DNA of 64,000 nt from Rhododendron vialii (Eukaryota; Streptophyta; Magnoliopsida; Ericales; Ericaceae), in contig NC_080565.1 of assembly GCF_030253575.1 (NCBI RefSeq), forward strand, positions 2,790,501 through 2,854,500, read 5' to 3'. The position numbers were made by a program, and so were the translations under genes. The notes under the pieces are model-generated. The model was not told the origin of the DNA, ran no database searches, and was given only the letters and a program-made list of their open reading frames with translations. Below, piece by piece: positions 46,038 through 58,299 of the stretch. Positions within the stretch are counted from its first letter, which is position 1. Every line of letters begins with the position of its first letter.

Positions 46038-49010
46038 TAGTAGTTTATATTGTGTTAATACCCGCTCGCAGATGCTAATTCGCACACAAGGGTTGATGGT
46101 TTTAATTCAAACTTCGCTCGACACCCACTGTGCAGTCACCCCACTTCACTTTGGAAACTTATATATACACCAATAAATTTTAATAGGGGAAGGTGTTAGG
46201 GTCTTCTCTTCGTCCAACCAAATGTTTGCCTCAACTATTTTGTGAAATGGTATTTTAGATTGTCTTTAAATTATTATTGACGTAAATATATTCCACTAAG
46301 CATCTTTTAGTGAAGAAGCAATAGAACCCTTATACAGCCACCGATGGTAGCTTCACCGACCTTGCACCAACGCCATGCGGGCCACAACAGGTTCCGCATG
46401 AAAAACCTGATCCATTTAATACTTTAAAAAAAAAAACGAATGGCCATGTGAAAAATCAGCTAATTCCAATATGTGTTGGTACTGCTCGATCAATCTCATT
46501 TCTTTTTCATTCAAATTAACACTGAATGTTAATCTTGCAGCGAAGATTGAGGTGCTAGAGGTTGAAGGGGATCGGATAATTTAATTCTCTGTATAAATGG
46601 GCTACCCTTCTTTTGTGTCGACAATTTTGTGAAGCTGTGTCACAAAATCTCTTTCCACTACTTTTTTTTTTTTTTTTCAAACGGAAAGTTTTTCTTTCCA
46701 CAACTGCCCCAACTACCCTAAATATTGCATGACTTAATTGTTAGGGTAAAGTGGTAAAATTAATAAAATAGCTACCCACAGTCCCACACCCCACACGTAT
46801 TCAATAGGTTTTTGTGTGCGAATTGAATACCACATGGCGAGAAAGAGGAGAGAGGGCGGTACCCAGCGTAGATTCGAGCCGTCCAAATGTATTCTAGACT
46901 GCCAAAATCCAAGCACTCTCTCTTCTACTCAACCAACCACCCTCTCCTCTTTCTAGTAGTTTTAACAAAAAGGGGCTGGTGGGTTACAGTTAGAATCCAG
47001 CTCAAATAAACAAATGGATGAGCCTATAATCTCTGTGGTGGAACCATATGGTGGGCTTTTGTAGGTTTTCAGTTCAATTAAACCGATGGATGGGCCTATA
47101 AAGATTGTGGTGGAACCATGTATTGGGCCTTTGGTTACAAATGCGGATCTACAGGATGCGTTGATATGGGCCCGCTGAATAATGTTTCGTGTCTGGTCCC
47201 TTATTCGGATAATGATTGAAGACTAGTGTTTGGCAAAATAAGTTATTCGGCATTTTTTTTTCGTCTTTATTCTTTCTTCTTCTTTTTTTGGCGTTTTTTA
47301 GGTTCGTGTCAATTTTTCATGGATTAGCGGTACGTCTCGATGAGAGCAATCAGAAAAAGTAAAAATTATGGTCCAAACTTTATATTTTTTGAATAAAGGC
47401 AAAAACAGACAGAAAGCCAGACTTTTCGGCTTTATTAAAAATTTTGAGTTTTGATCACAATTTTTAATTTTCTAATTTTTCTTGTCAAGACGAACTGATA
47501 ATCCACAAAAATTTGAGGCGAAATTAATAAATGCAAACAAAAAAAAGAAAAAGAAAAATTCAATAAAGAAAAAAAAAAGGGAAATGATAATGCCAAAACA
47601 GTTTTTGTTAGTGCCAAAACTCTAGTGCACAAAAAAGCCTTGTACCATGTGTATTGTACATGACTTTTATGCGTCGGAGTTTCGATACCAATAAAAACAG
47701 TTATAGCATTGTCAAAAAATAAGCCAAATGACTTATTTAAACAAAACACTCGGAGCGGGCGACCAAGATAATGTTCCTTCAATGATAAAAACTGTACTAT
47801 TCAAAATTCACGAGGAAGGTGAGGGCCCGCTTGACCGCTTTTAGTTAGTGAAATTATACAATACAACTAAGTGTATAGACCCCACAGAAATGTGTGGTTG
47901 TAAAGTGGTTCGGAGTACCATGTGACGGTACTCCTAGACTACCTAATAATTACTCATTCAAGTAATTTGAAAATTGTATGTATCGCAAAAACGGGAATGG
48001 TCTCTCTTATAACCATGATATATTAGGAATCCGATAAAGTGTGAGTTATTGATTTCGGATTGTGCCCATAATATATTAGGAATCCGATAAAGTGTTTGAG
48101 AGATGTGTGTAATAGATTTTGCAACAGAGTAGTGCATGGGAGGATAATGCTCAAAATAAATTATGAATGAGTATTTTAAGGATAATGCTCAAAATAAATT
48201 ATCAATTTGAGAAGATAATTCAAGAGAATGAAAAAGCTCATCTAAGACTGATAATCAAATTGTGCTTTCTAAAGTGTAGTTTTGAGAATGCATTGTGGCA
48301 TAATGCATTAGTAGAATTTGGCTCCCCATCTAGAAAAACCCGCAAAATACAAAATGAGAACCCACAATTTGGCTCCCAGCCTCTAATTCCACAAAGGTAA
48401 GGAGAATGCTAAGTACAAAGAAAACTTATCCCGAAAGTATCCCGAAAACAGTAATCAATAGTTGAGAATCACTTTGATGATTGGGTCACACATATCAAAG
48501 TGAATCTCAACCATTGATTGCTATTTTCGGGATACTTTCGGGATAAATTTTCTTTGTCCCTAGCATTTCTGCAAAGGTAAACTAGACAGGTCTTTGTTTT
48601 TCGTTTTTTTTTTTTTTTGCATTTTACACTTTTTGTATTGTAAATTAAAGATTTTTGAATTATGGTTAGGATAGATTATCAATCTGTAGAGTATTTGTGA
48701 GATATATGCCGAATATATTTTACCTCTCTCTCTAATGTGTGGTTTTGATAAAGCATTTTGGGAAAAATGCATTCGCATAGAGTAGACTCCCAAACACTTA
48801 AAATGCAATAATATTGCATAATGTAAAATTCGATGATTTGGCTGGCTGCCAAAGGGACCCTAAATTTTGTGCCCTTTTTTTTTTTTTTTTTTTTAAAGAA
48901 TGGATAGATTCTATCTAGTATCTTTGAAATATATTCCAACTCCTAGAGTAGACTAAGAGAATTTTTAAACCTCGAGGCAGCTATTCTAACCGATAGTCAT
49001 TATCAAAGTT
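46038..49010. repeat. Duplicated upstream block, copy 3
   Basis: The longest copy. It matches 4461-5618 and 18829-19790 throughout, including the uninterrupted MULE target site at 47145-47160, and matches copy 2 further to the right up to at least the NRAMP-B promoter (for example 50398-50460 against 28250-28320). No gene is supported inside. Confidence 0.8.
48401..48571. mobile_element. Mutator-type MITE, 171 bp
   Basis: Arms of about 70 bp: aatgctaagtacaaagaaaa and the complement of aatgctagggacaaagaaaa, with cgggatactttcgggata inside. Exact 9-bp direct repeat CAAAGGTAA (48392-48400 and 48572-48580). Confidence 0.9.
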
Positions 49011-49132
49011 TTTTTTTTTAATCGATAAAAGATGAAATTTTATTAAAAACGGAAAGGGAAAAGAGGATCTAACAAAAAGTTGGAAAACACCACAAAAGGG
49101 CAAAGGCCCAAACACCTCAATAAGGTAACTTT
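49011..49132 (-). mobile_element. LINE 3' tail, strongly 5'-truncated
   Basis: Flanked by the 19-bp repeat gatagtcattatcaaagtt (48992-49010 and 49133-49151). On the - strand the insert ends aataaaatttcatcttttat, cgatt, then poly(A), the same tail as at 29575-30346. Block copy 2 has the empty site near 26180-26200. Confidence 0.9.
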
Positions 49133-49565
49133 GATAGTCATTATCAAAGTTACCAAAATTCAACTCAATAAGCTTTTTAGATTGAAAAAAAAAACCTCAG
49201 TAAGCTTCTACTACTTTCATAAGTACAAGGTAATTAATCTCATTACCATATCAGACTCTCCATTGCGCGATGGCATGAACCATGCTACTCATGACAGATG
49301 AAATTTGAGCCCTGTCCGGATTGATTTAAAAATCAAAATTAATCCAGAAAACAATGTATTCGAACCAGAAAACAAGATATATATATCGATTATACTGGGG
49401 TTTTAGTTAAATTAAATATTCATTTGCGAAGTGATGAACTAGTTGGATTATTATCTATCGATTCCATTTATGTAGGAGCTCGACGGTAATATTTCTTTTG
49501 AGTTTGACATTTGAGCCTCATGTTTACAGTTTACTATTCCGGAAAGTTAAGAAAAGATGATATTT

Positions 49566-49965
49566 TGCCAAGTTAGGATTTTGACTTCGGGGGTTAATAG
49601 ATATATACATTTTATCGGAACGTATATTTATTATATCATATGATTTTTGCTTTTCAATATATTAATTAAAATGATTCTAACTTAATGCATTTAAAGTTTA
49701 TACCAATCATTTTATTTTTTAGGCTATTTCAACTGTCACTTGCTTATTTGTTATTTATGAAAGAAATTGAGAAATGAGAATGTAAAATAACCAATTTTTT
49801 ATTGAATCAAACCAAAATTATTAAGATTATAAGTAGCTATATACATGAATAATTATCAAAAATATTCAAAATTACGTATATACAAAATAAAAATTTTAAA
49901 ACTCGGAAGCTCAGGGTGCGGAGGCTGGGGGGGCTTGGGCCCCTCCGGGCCCTGACATAGATAGT
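49566..49965. mobile_element. hAT-like MITE, GGCGGAG-end family, copy 2 (degenerate)
   Basis: Internal sequence matches 28435-28846 (for example attaagattataa and acgtatatacaaaataaaa). The ends are decayed (ggtgcggaggctgg near 49915). Confidence 0.5.
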
Positions 49966-50844
49966 TGACGGTTTGTAGAAAATTAACTTATTTTGTTAAA
50001 TTATTTTGACATATTTTTAGATTAATTTTAGCTTTTAAAAATTAGTTTAGAATGTTTTTCAAGAATTCTACAAAACTGATTTTTTGAATCTACAGCTTCT
50101 GAGAATCTCAAAAAATAAAAAAATAAAAAATCTCAAAATTCAAAACCTAGTTTTGGGATTTTGGAACATAAATTTTCTAAAAAGAATTTTTTTTTTCATA
50201 ATCTCACATGCAACTACGGCAAACACGTGAATGACCGGAGGCAGCACGAGTTTGTACAACTTGAACATGAGAAAAAGTGTGACAATAAAATAATTACACA
50301 ATAACGAAGGACTAGATATAGATTTCTCTAGTATATTTATATCAATGCACAATCCCACCTCATTGCAATATTCCATCATTGGATCTAATTACACATTTGG
50401 AGCAATGACAGTTGCAATAAATAAAATAACATTTCTCAAATTTGACCTAAGAATTTTTTTTTTCCCCCATATTGACGGAATATATATCGACCATATAACA
50501 GTACCACATTCCACCTGGTCGATGGCTCATATCAAATAATATATATGTAGTCACAAAATCCTTCAAAGAATTCTGCACTCACGCCCTCAATCCTCGCAAC
50601 GTGTTCACGCTCATAATTCTCGCATAATCTCTTCAAAGTGCTCTGCGCTCACGCACACATTTGCGATTTATATGACTTAATTAGGTCCTACTGCCACCCA
50701 AATAATAATAAATCAAATTGGTCCATAAAAAAAATGGAAAGGTTATATCAATCCCCAAAGCGCAAAAGGCATGGAACATGTATGTTTACTTGCCATTTCC
50801 AGTTACGTACATAATTGGCAAGATATATTATGAATTTCGAAAGC

Positions 50845-51205
50845 GGCATCCCTTCCTCTTCCCCTTCCCCAAAAGACCTCTCTCCCAAGAACCTCTCTCC
50901 ATGTCAGATGACATCTCCCTAATTCCTTTTGATTGACCACCGCCAATTTGCAGTGGATTGGATTCCACTGTGTGAGTTCCGATTTCTTCAACAACGGTAG
51001 AGGAGGCAACAGGGACATCCATGCCAGAGTTTTTCAACACTTCCATGCGATGAAAGATGGCTTCCAACACCGGAACTTCTTTTTCGGTGGCTTTAATTAT
51101 TTGTCTGTATTTTTATTCAGATCTTTTGATCTTTTTTCTTTTTTTGTGTTTTTCTTGTTGTTCCATTTTCAATAGATTGAAGTTCTTTCTCTTAAAAAAA
51201 AAAAA
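50845..51205 (+). repeat. Possible retroposon 3' end (uncertain)
   Basis: A short stretch of non-duplicated sequence ending in a T-rich region and a poly(A) run at about 51194-51208. Open frames of 60-80 codons exist on both strands without a recognised family. It may be another truncated LINE tail; no clean target duplication found. Confidence 0.3.
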
Positions 51206-51282
51206 AAGAGGCAGGAACAATGCATGTTCTTCCTCTTCCCTGTGAAATTGTCCCAGATCTGTTTCAAATGTTATTTAAAAAA

Positions 51283-51768
51283 GGGGAAAGACTACAATAC
51301 ACACCCCTTATTTGGGTGTGTATCGTATGCATCTCCCAAAATGTTATAAATTATAGAAAAAATGTTACGAATCGTATTGCTAAAAAGTTACGAATCGTAT
51401 AAAGGTTACGAGATACACCAAAATGTTACTCCCTCCGTCCCAAAATGTTTGTTCGGTCCGCAAAATGGGGTGTTAAAAATAATACAATTTTTGCAAGAAA
51501 AAATCAAAAGTTTTTTAACAACTTACTAGATATCAATAAGTATTTTTAATTTGTGAAAAAAGTTTTTTTATCACTCCGTTTTGCGGACCGGACAATCATT
51601 TTGGGACGGAGGGAGTATGAATCATAATGAAAATATTACGAATTGTATTGTTAAAAGGTTATGAATTCTAGAACAAAAGTTACGAAACACACTAAAATGT
51701 TATGAATAAACCATAAAATAGATGCATATGGTACATCATTTTAAGGGGTGTGTATTGTAGACTTTCCC
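51283..51768. mobile_element. MITE split by a nested Stowaway element
   Basis: Ends share actacaatacacacccctta: ggggaaagactacaatacac on the left and its near complement at the right. 8-bp direct repeat TTAAAAAA (51275-51282 and 51769-51776). The middle is occupied by a Stowaway MITE at 51429-51615. Confidence 0.85.
51429..51615. mobile_element. Stowaway (Tc1/mariner) MITE, nested
   Basis: Starts CTCCCTCCGTCCC and ends with its exact complement GGGACGGAGGGAG; TA on both sides. Inner arms repeat gcggaccg and its complement. 187 bp. Confidence 0.95.
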
Positions 51769-52541
51769 TTAAAAAATAGATTAAATTCTTTACACTGCCG
51801 TTATAAATAATTTATGCTCTTTAAAAAATCGAGATGCTGCATAAATTAGTATATTAGACTACTTATAGCGTAGTTGGAATAATGACTACCCAGATAGAAG
51901 CGTATCAAATAGAGTGCTGCAAACCAAATGCCACTAATTTAGTTGATAAGGACTCTTGCATCTCATTATAATAGGTTCATTGGTGTTCTTACGTACCTTA
52001 GAGAGTTTTTCCTTTCTTTTCTTGTTTCTAATTTATAATGGACTTATTTTTTATATAATTTGAGTTGTTGGGATTTTAGATCCCAACCTTTTTTTGTAGC
52101 TTTGTCTTTAAAATAGTCATGATATAACATATCCAAGCTTGCACAGGTTTAGGAATAATATCTAGAGTTGGGATCGAACCGAACCTAAAAAACGGGCCAG
52201 CCTCTAATTTTGTAATACAATTTTTACCCTTAATTTGCTACCGGTTCCGGTTGATATGACAGTAATCGTGGCCACCTCTTCGGCACTAACGTAGCTCCCT
52301 ATGTGGCATTAATATAGGGTTCAATTTCGATGACCGGAACATTTAGTAGGAATAAGAATGTGATTACTAGGAATCAAATTTCTAAGAATTTTATTGAGTG
52401 GGAATAGGGCTATGATTACAAGAAATGAAATTCCTAGAAATACAATACCTGAAGTAATTTCATTCCAATGTTTGGATTAATTCAGTAATCTTATGCATGA
52501 ATCAATTTTGTGGAAATTTATCAAAGTCAATATTTACTTTT

Positions 52542-52545
<4 letters not shown>

Positions 52546-52584
<39 letters not shown>
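52546..52584 (+). repeat. (CT)n microsatellite
   Basis: About 19 CT repeats in non-coding sequence. Confidence 0.95.
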
Positions 52585-52586
<2 letters not shown>

Positions 52587-53228
52587 AAAATGGAAAAGAT
52601 AATATTGATAAAGGATAAATCAAAACTAATCATCTAATTATTGCAAAGCAAGAAAAACACAAGGCAATTGACGTCTTTCACCCTTACCCAGATGTTGAGC
52701 TTGATGCAAATAGCAACACTCACAAATTGTTGTATATTTTTATCTAGAATTAGCAGTCTTAAAAGAGATAAAGTGCTAGACAAAAATAAAAGACAATAAA
52801 TACCTAGACGATCAGATAAACTCCAACCAAGTATGAACGTATCAATGAACTATCAAAAACTACAAATCTAACAAGGCACCACGAGTTACCCCGCCAAAAA
52901 TATCATGTAGGGTAAAAATATTATTGACACCGATATCATTGGGAAGTAACATCATCTTTGAAAAAATCCGATATGTAGAAAAACAAAATAAAAACAAAAT
53001 TCTCACAAATCACAAGTCATTGATCTGAAGAGACTGGAGAAAAATAAAATATAGACAAAATTACTCCATGGCCTTAATTTCCTCCCACCGCCAGACAAGG
53101 GTGTGAAAGGGGAGGGGAAGAGAGAAAAAAGGGTATTTGATGAGGCTTGGCAGGACGTTTCAGTCCTTACAAATGACCAGAGAGTATTCTTATTCAAGTC
53201 GAAGATATCAGAGGCCAACTAAAACATA
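52585..53228. other. Non-coding stretch repeated at about 55340-55720
   Basis: The two regions share landmarks such as gaacgNatNaatgaact and gatatcattg in the same order, so one is a diverged copy of the other. The end of this stretch (gtattcttattcaagtcgaa, 53176) also matches 30902 upstream of NRAMP-A. No gene supported. Confidence 0.55.
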
Positions 53229-53468
53229 CTCCCTCCGTTTCAATTCTATTGCCCCTCGTCCTATCATAACCGATTAAAAAACTAATTATAACTTTTAATT
53301 GGTTATACCGATTATATGCAATATGAATTTTGTTTGATAGATCTCAATGAGTTTTGTTAAATGATATTTTTAAAATCACCTAAAACATTATAATTAAATT
53401 ACAAGATATAATCAATTAAAAAGTGATACGAACTCCCAAAAGGAATAAAAGAATAAGAACAGAAGGAG
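53229..53468. mobile_element. Stowaway-like MITE
   Basis: Starts CTCCCTCCGTTTC and ends with an imperfect complement (cagaaggag); TA on both sides; 240 bp. It interrupts sequence that is continuous upstream of NRAMP-A near 30940, which gives an empty-site comparison. Confidence 0.8.
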
Positions 53469-54026
53469 TAATAATACATACAGTAGTTTAATTTAGAGTC
53501 AACTTGGTACTAAACAAAAAAATGATTCAATGCCCGAGGCAATGTATAATCTTTCGTAATGACAAAATTACACTAAACATACTAAGAATTAATGTGATAC
53601 TACAGTAAGAATTAACCAACTAGCTGGTACCATCTCGATCCGTTGGCTAGGACTCTTGCATTTCAGTAGGAGGTCAGTAGTTAAAACCTCCCATCTGCGT
53701 GCGGACATTTTTTTTCTTTGTATTTGTTGGGATTATTTCTCTCTCCTTTTTTTTTTTTTGACAAAATTGAGAAGATTGTATATTATAATAATTGTCCAAC
53801 GGCACTTACATAACAGAGTTCATTATAAAAAATTTAGATAAAGCTAAATTAATCATCTAAGTATTGTAAAACGATAAAATACAAGGCAGTCGATATCTTT
53901 CACTCGACATCTTTCACTCGACCCAAACGTAGCTTGACGCAAACAGCGGCACTCACAATATGTTGTATATTCATACCTAGAATCAGTAGTCTCAAAAGAG
54001 AAAGTTTTAGTCAAAAATAAAAGATA

Positions 54027-55320
54027 CCCCATCTATCTCTTTTTAAGTGTCCAGTTTCGTAACTATAAATTTTTTTTTCATCGACAAAAGTAATATTTTA
54101 TTAGGGATAGGGAAAAGGATTCTAACCAAAAGTTAGAAGCACAACCATAGAGACAAAGCCCATACACCTGAAGGCCGAAAGTGCCTAGATAAGTGCAAAT
54201 GGAACACAAACCACCCATAAGGCTTAAAAAGCCCAGATAATACAATAAAGCCCAGCCCAAAGAATATCCAAAACTTAACCCTAGAAACAGCACAGTCGCC
54301 GCCGCCCACCGCTTCAAACATAAATAACCACCACCACTGGAAATCACACCCTAACTGCCTTCAAGCCACCATTAGCCACCCAGGGAAATGGACATGAACC
54401 AAACATCACCAGATCTGCAGTGGAAGCTCACCCTGTCGTTAGGCGAATACCGGGCCATTCAACAACGACCACGACGGGAGCCAATGCCAACGGCTTCATC
54501 AAGACCCGAAATAACCCTCGTCGTTAAGCAATTGGAGACCCAACAGTACTTTGATAGGGATACAAAGGGTAGACTAGAAACTGTGAAGATAGGGAAACCA
54601 CGATGATGGTAGGGGGTCAAAAACAAAAGAGGTGAGAAAGAGACGACTTGGGACCGAGGACCATACCATAGTCGATCTCGTCGGACGATCAATCCCTCTG
54701 TTGCGTAGCCATCGTGAAGCATGCCAATCCGGCTCCTAACAAGGGCTAGAGGAGAAACAATCGTTGAGATCCAAGGACGCTAGCACCGCCACCGGAAGCC
54801 ACCATCACTGCCTTCTCGTTGCCTTGCCGATCAGTTTTGTGAATGAGGAAAAATAGAAAAAAAACAAACGCAGAGGGGGAAAACAGGGGGAAAACGGAAA
54901 GGGAGAGATGGGAGAGAAGAAAGATAGAGGACGGGAGCCCGGGGGAGGAGGGGAGAGGCGGCGCCTCCCCTCGGCGGTGATTGAAACCCTAAGGCCTGAC
55001 TTTTTGTTTTTTTTAGAGAGAGAAGGGTTGTTGACTCTGTTCTTCCTAAATTGTTGTTTTTTCTGTAACTACAACTTATTAAGAAGACATCATCATCATC
55101 ATTACACATTTCACATCAATATTTATTTTCTCTTTTCTTACTTACCCTCTATGGAGATATCATAATTACATTTTTACTCATTAACTTTTCAAAATGAAAT
55201 TTACTTTTAGGGGCAAATTAAAAAATACACCAATTTTTACCCAATAACTTTACAAAATGAACACTTATTAATGAATAGCTTAAAATGAAATACTAGACTC
55301 TAAAAAATGGACGGATGGAG
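54027..55320. mobile_element. Stowaway-like MITE split by a LINE
   Basis: The left end ccccatctatctctttttaa (TA before it) pairs with the right end, complement of ctccatccgtccatttttta, with TA after it. A LINE tail (54070-55064) was inserted 43 bp inside the left end. The outer element is older. Confidence 0.75.
54070..55064 (-). mobile_element. LINE 3' end inserted in the Stowaway-like MITE
   Basis: On the - strand the sequence ends aataaaatattacttttgtc, gatg, then poly(A), the same tail family as 29575-30346. Direct flanks gtaactataaa (54059-54069) and gtaactacaa (55065-55074). The interior is GC-richer with open frames on both strands (for example 54388-54606) but no recognisable ORF2 domain, so it is mostly 3' UTR. 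Confidence 0.75.
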
Positions 55321-56132
55321 TAACAAATACCCAAACGATTATATGAACTCTAAACAAGTATGAACGCATTAATGAACTTCCAGAAATTACAGATCTGACA
55401 AGTCATACGAGTTGCTCCACCAAAAACATTATCTAGGATAAGAACATTGTTGGCATAGATATCATTGTGAAGCAACATCGTCACTGAAAGTACATGATCT
55501 TTAGATGAAATCTTTGTCCAAAGACGAAACTAAAAACTCTTGAAAATACGAGAGAAAAAATTCTTACAAATCACGACAAGTTGTTGATTTGAAGAGACAA
55601 GAGAAAAACAAAACAAAACCATGGCCTTTCCCTACCACCGCCGTACAAGGGTGTGAAACCCTAGGGGAGGAGGGGAAGGGAGACGAAGGATATTTGTGGC
55701 GGCTATGGTTTTGAGGGTTTTAGGATATTTCTTCCTTTAATGGAGTTTTGTTGGGTTGGACTTGTAATGATTGTGAAATTGTTTGAGATTGTTTTTCCCT
55801 CTAATGGAGCTGAGTTCGGCTTATAGTGATCATAAAGTCTCATGTTTCATGTAATTCTTATATTGTATTCTCCTACCGCTTGACTAAAAAATCGTGATAA
55901 GAATTCAGAGACTACAAAAATTTAGGAGGAAAGTCGTCGTAGATATTTAACAGAAATTAAATAAACCAAGGAGAGAAATAAACATGCGTTGTTGGAAAAT
56001 AGCACAGTTCCTAAATCAAATTCTTTGAATAAACTATTCTCACAACTTTCCAAAATAATTCTTTGGAGATGCTCAAAACGATTTCATCCAGTGTTTATGT
56101 GCTTTCACTTTCAAAAGAGTTTAAAACCGCGC

Positions 56133-56140
56133 TATAAATA
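56133..56140 (+). promoter_or_regulatory. TATA box of NRAMP-B
   Basis: TATAAATA, 87 bp before the ATG, in the same context as NRAMP-A (ctataaatagaggttaag) and followed by a ~45-bp (GA)n leader tract. Confidence 0.8.
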
Positions 56141-56172
56141 GAGGTTAAGAACACTACATGAGTTGCATATAT

Positions 56173-56219
<47 letters not shown>

Positions 56220-56223
<4 letters not shown>

Positions 56224-58215
56224 GAAGCTTGGAACAAGTAAATGGGGAAAGCAACCCCATGGCAGCTTTTGATGTGAAGAAGGAGACTCCAACCAACAAC
56301 ACCCATGAAAGCTTTGATCTTGAAAATCAAAAGCAACAGGTCTTTCTTGTTTTTTTTGGTAAACAGAAAATGGTATAGAAAACTAAACGTAAGTAGTTTT
56401 AAGGTACTTGACCCGTGCAGAATGATCATCACACAATTATTGTACTTGCATATGGTTTAGTGGCATATGATCTTCATGGGGATTAGGTGCCAACCCGGTT
56501 AGGATGTTATCTTCTCGTTTTGATGTCATTGCACTGTTCAAACAAATGCCTTTTTAGTTTTCCAAAAATATGTAGAAATATATGTGCATGGCGTGGTTCC
56601 AAAATGAATTAAAGAATGATCCGTAATCATTTTTGTATTATTACTGTTAGGTCCAAATTTTGGACCCAATACACACGCAAGTCCGGCCACTTCTAAAAAA
56701 GCACGCATAAGAATTTTGCCTATTTTCACAAAAAATATCCTATGAAAATGCCTAAATTAACTACTAAAATTTTATGAAAATGAGTGTACCCTAAAATCCT
56801 ATGAAAGTGCCTAATCCACTAAAACTCAATAAAATACCTAAAGTCTAAACATTAAACCCTATAAAAGTGCCTAAGAAAGTGAGTGCACCCTTAAACCCCA
56901 TGAAAATGCCTAAATCGCTAAAATTCTATAATAGGAAAATGCACTCTAAAACCCTATGAAAGAGCCTAAATAAAAAAAAAAGTGAAATTTCGTCGGCCTG
57001 AAAAAGTCCCCGGCCAGAGGTGGTCCCCAGTTGGAAGTGGATGGTGGGTTGAGGTGGGGAGTGGGAGGGAAGTAAAGTGTAAAATTGTATTGAGGGTACT
57101 CTTATCAATGAGGTTATACTTAGAGGTAAAAAAAAAGAAGAAGAGTATATTCTTAATAAAAATTAAATTCACTTTTCTATCCATGGTGGTAAAAATCTCT
57201 TCAAATAATGAGATATGCAATTTGAACAAAACAATCTAAATTTTGTTTTCTCGTCCCCTTTGCAATGCAATTCTAACTTTTTTTGACCCCGGGCCGTAAG
57301 CGAGTACCAATCATGTTTAAGGTTTCAAATAGAATACTCGATAAATAGAAAATAATATTTTGTTTTGCAGTTAAAGAGAAAATAGTAAATTTACAGGCCA
57401 AAAGTTGGGTCATTCGACATTTAAAAATAGGTTCCTCGGACATTTTAAAATTGGACACATATGCCTAATTCTAATATAATTGGGGTTCTACGAGTGCAGG
57501 TTAGCGGAATCGTGATTGGTGATTGGATAGGTAGGGTAGGTGTATCTCTCACCATTAAACCTTAAGAAAAATGGTACATTAATACCGGGATGGACGACTT
57601 GAATCAAGTACTACATTTCAATAGTGCACCTTGCACTACAGTTATCTTACATGTAAGATACTTTTAGATAGGGGCGGAGCTCTGTTGGGGCCTAGCCCTG
57701 GCTCCTCACGGCTTTGATTTTTTATTTTTTTTTGTATTTACTTGATTTTGAATATTATTCAAGTAGTCTAAAGAAATAAACATGTGACAGTTAAAATAGC
57801 AAATGAAATGTATTGGAAAACGGATCTCTAAAGAAAAAAATAATAATTGGGAATCATTTCAATATATATACAAATGTAATGTAATGTATTGAAAAGTAAA
57901 AATTTTATGATATAATAAGTATACGTTCTGACAAAAAACATATGTCTACAAGCCGGTCCCTTCAGATCAAAATCCTGGCTCTGCCAATGTTTTTTGAAAT
58001 ATGGACAATTTATTGTTAAAGATGGACTCGAGTCACGTACTACACTTCTATAGTGCACTCCGTGTGTGTGCTTTCCTCAAGCCCTGAAATTCATTTTATG
58101 GGTTTTTTATTTTGGTTCTTTTAATGATTAGAAACCTGGATGGATAAAATTTCTTGCATACGTCGGCCCTGGCTTCCTTGTGTCGTTGGCTTATATTGAC
58201 CCCGGCAATAGTACG

Positions 58216-58299
<84 letters not shown>

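Noticed and set aside
51220..51402. 60-codon + strand frame and neighbouring 70-80 codon frames near 50.8-51.4 kb
   Set aside because: No family resemblance. The region is duplicated and transposon-rich, and the frames overlap on both strands.
54388..54722. Open frames on both strands near 54.4-54.7 kb suggesting a small gene
   Set aside because: They lie within a LINE 3' region bounded by a target duplication and have no recognisable domain.
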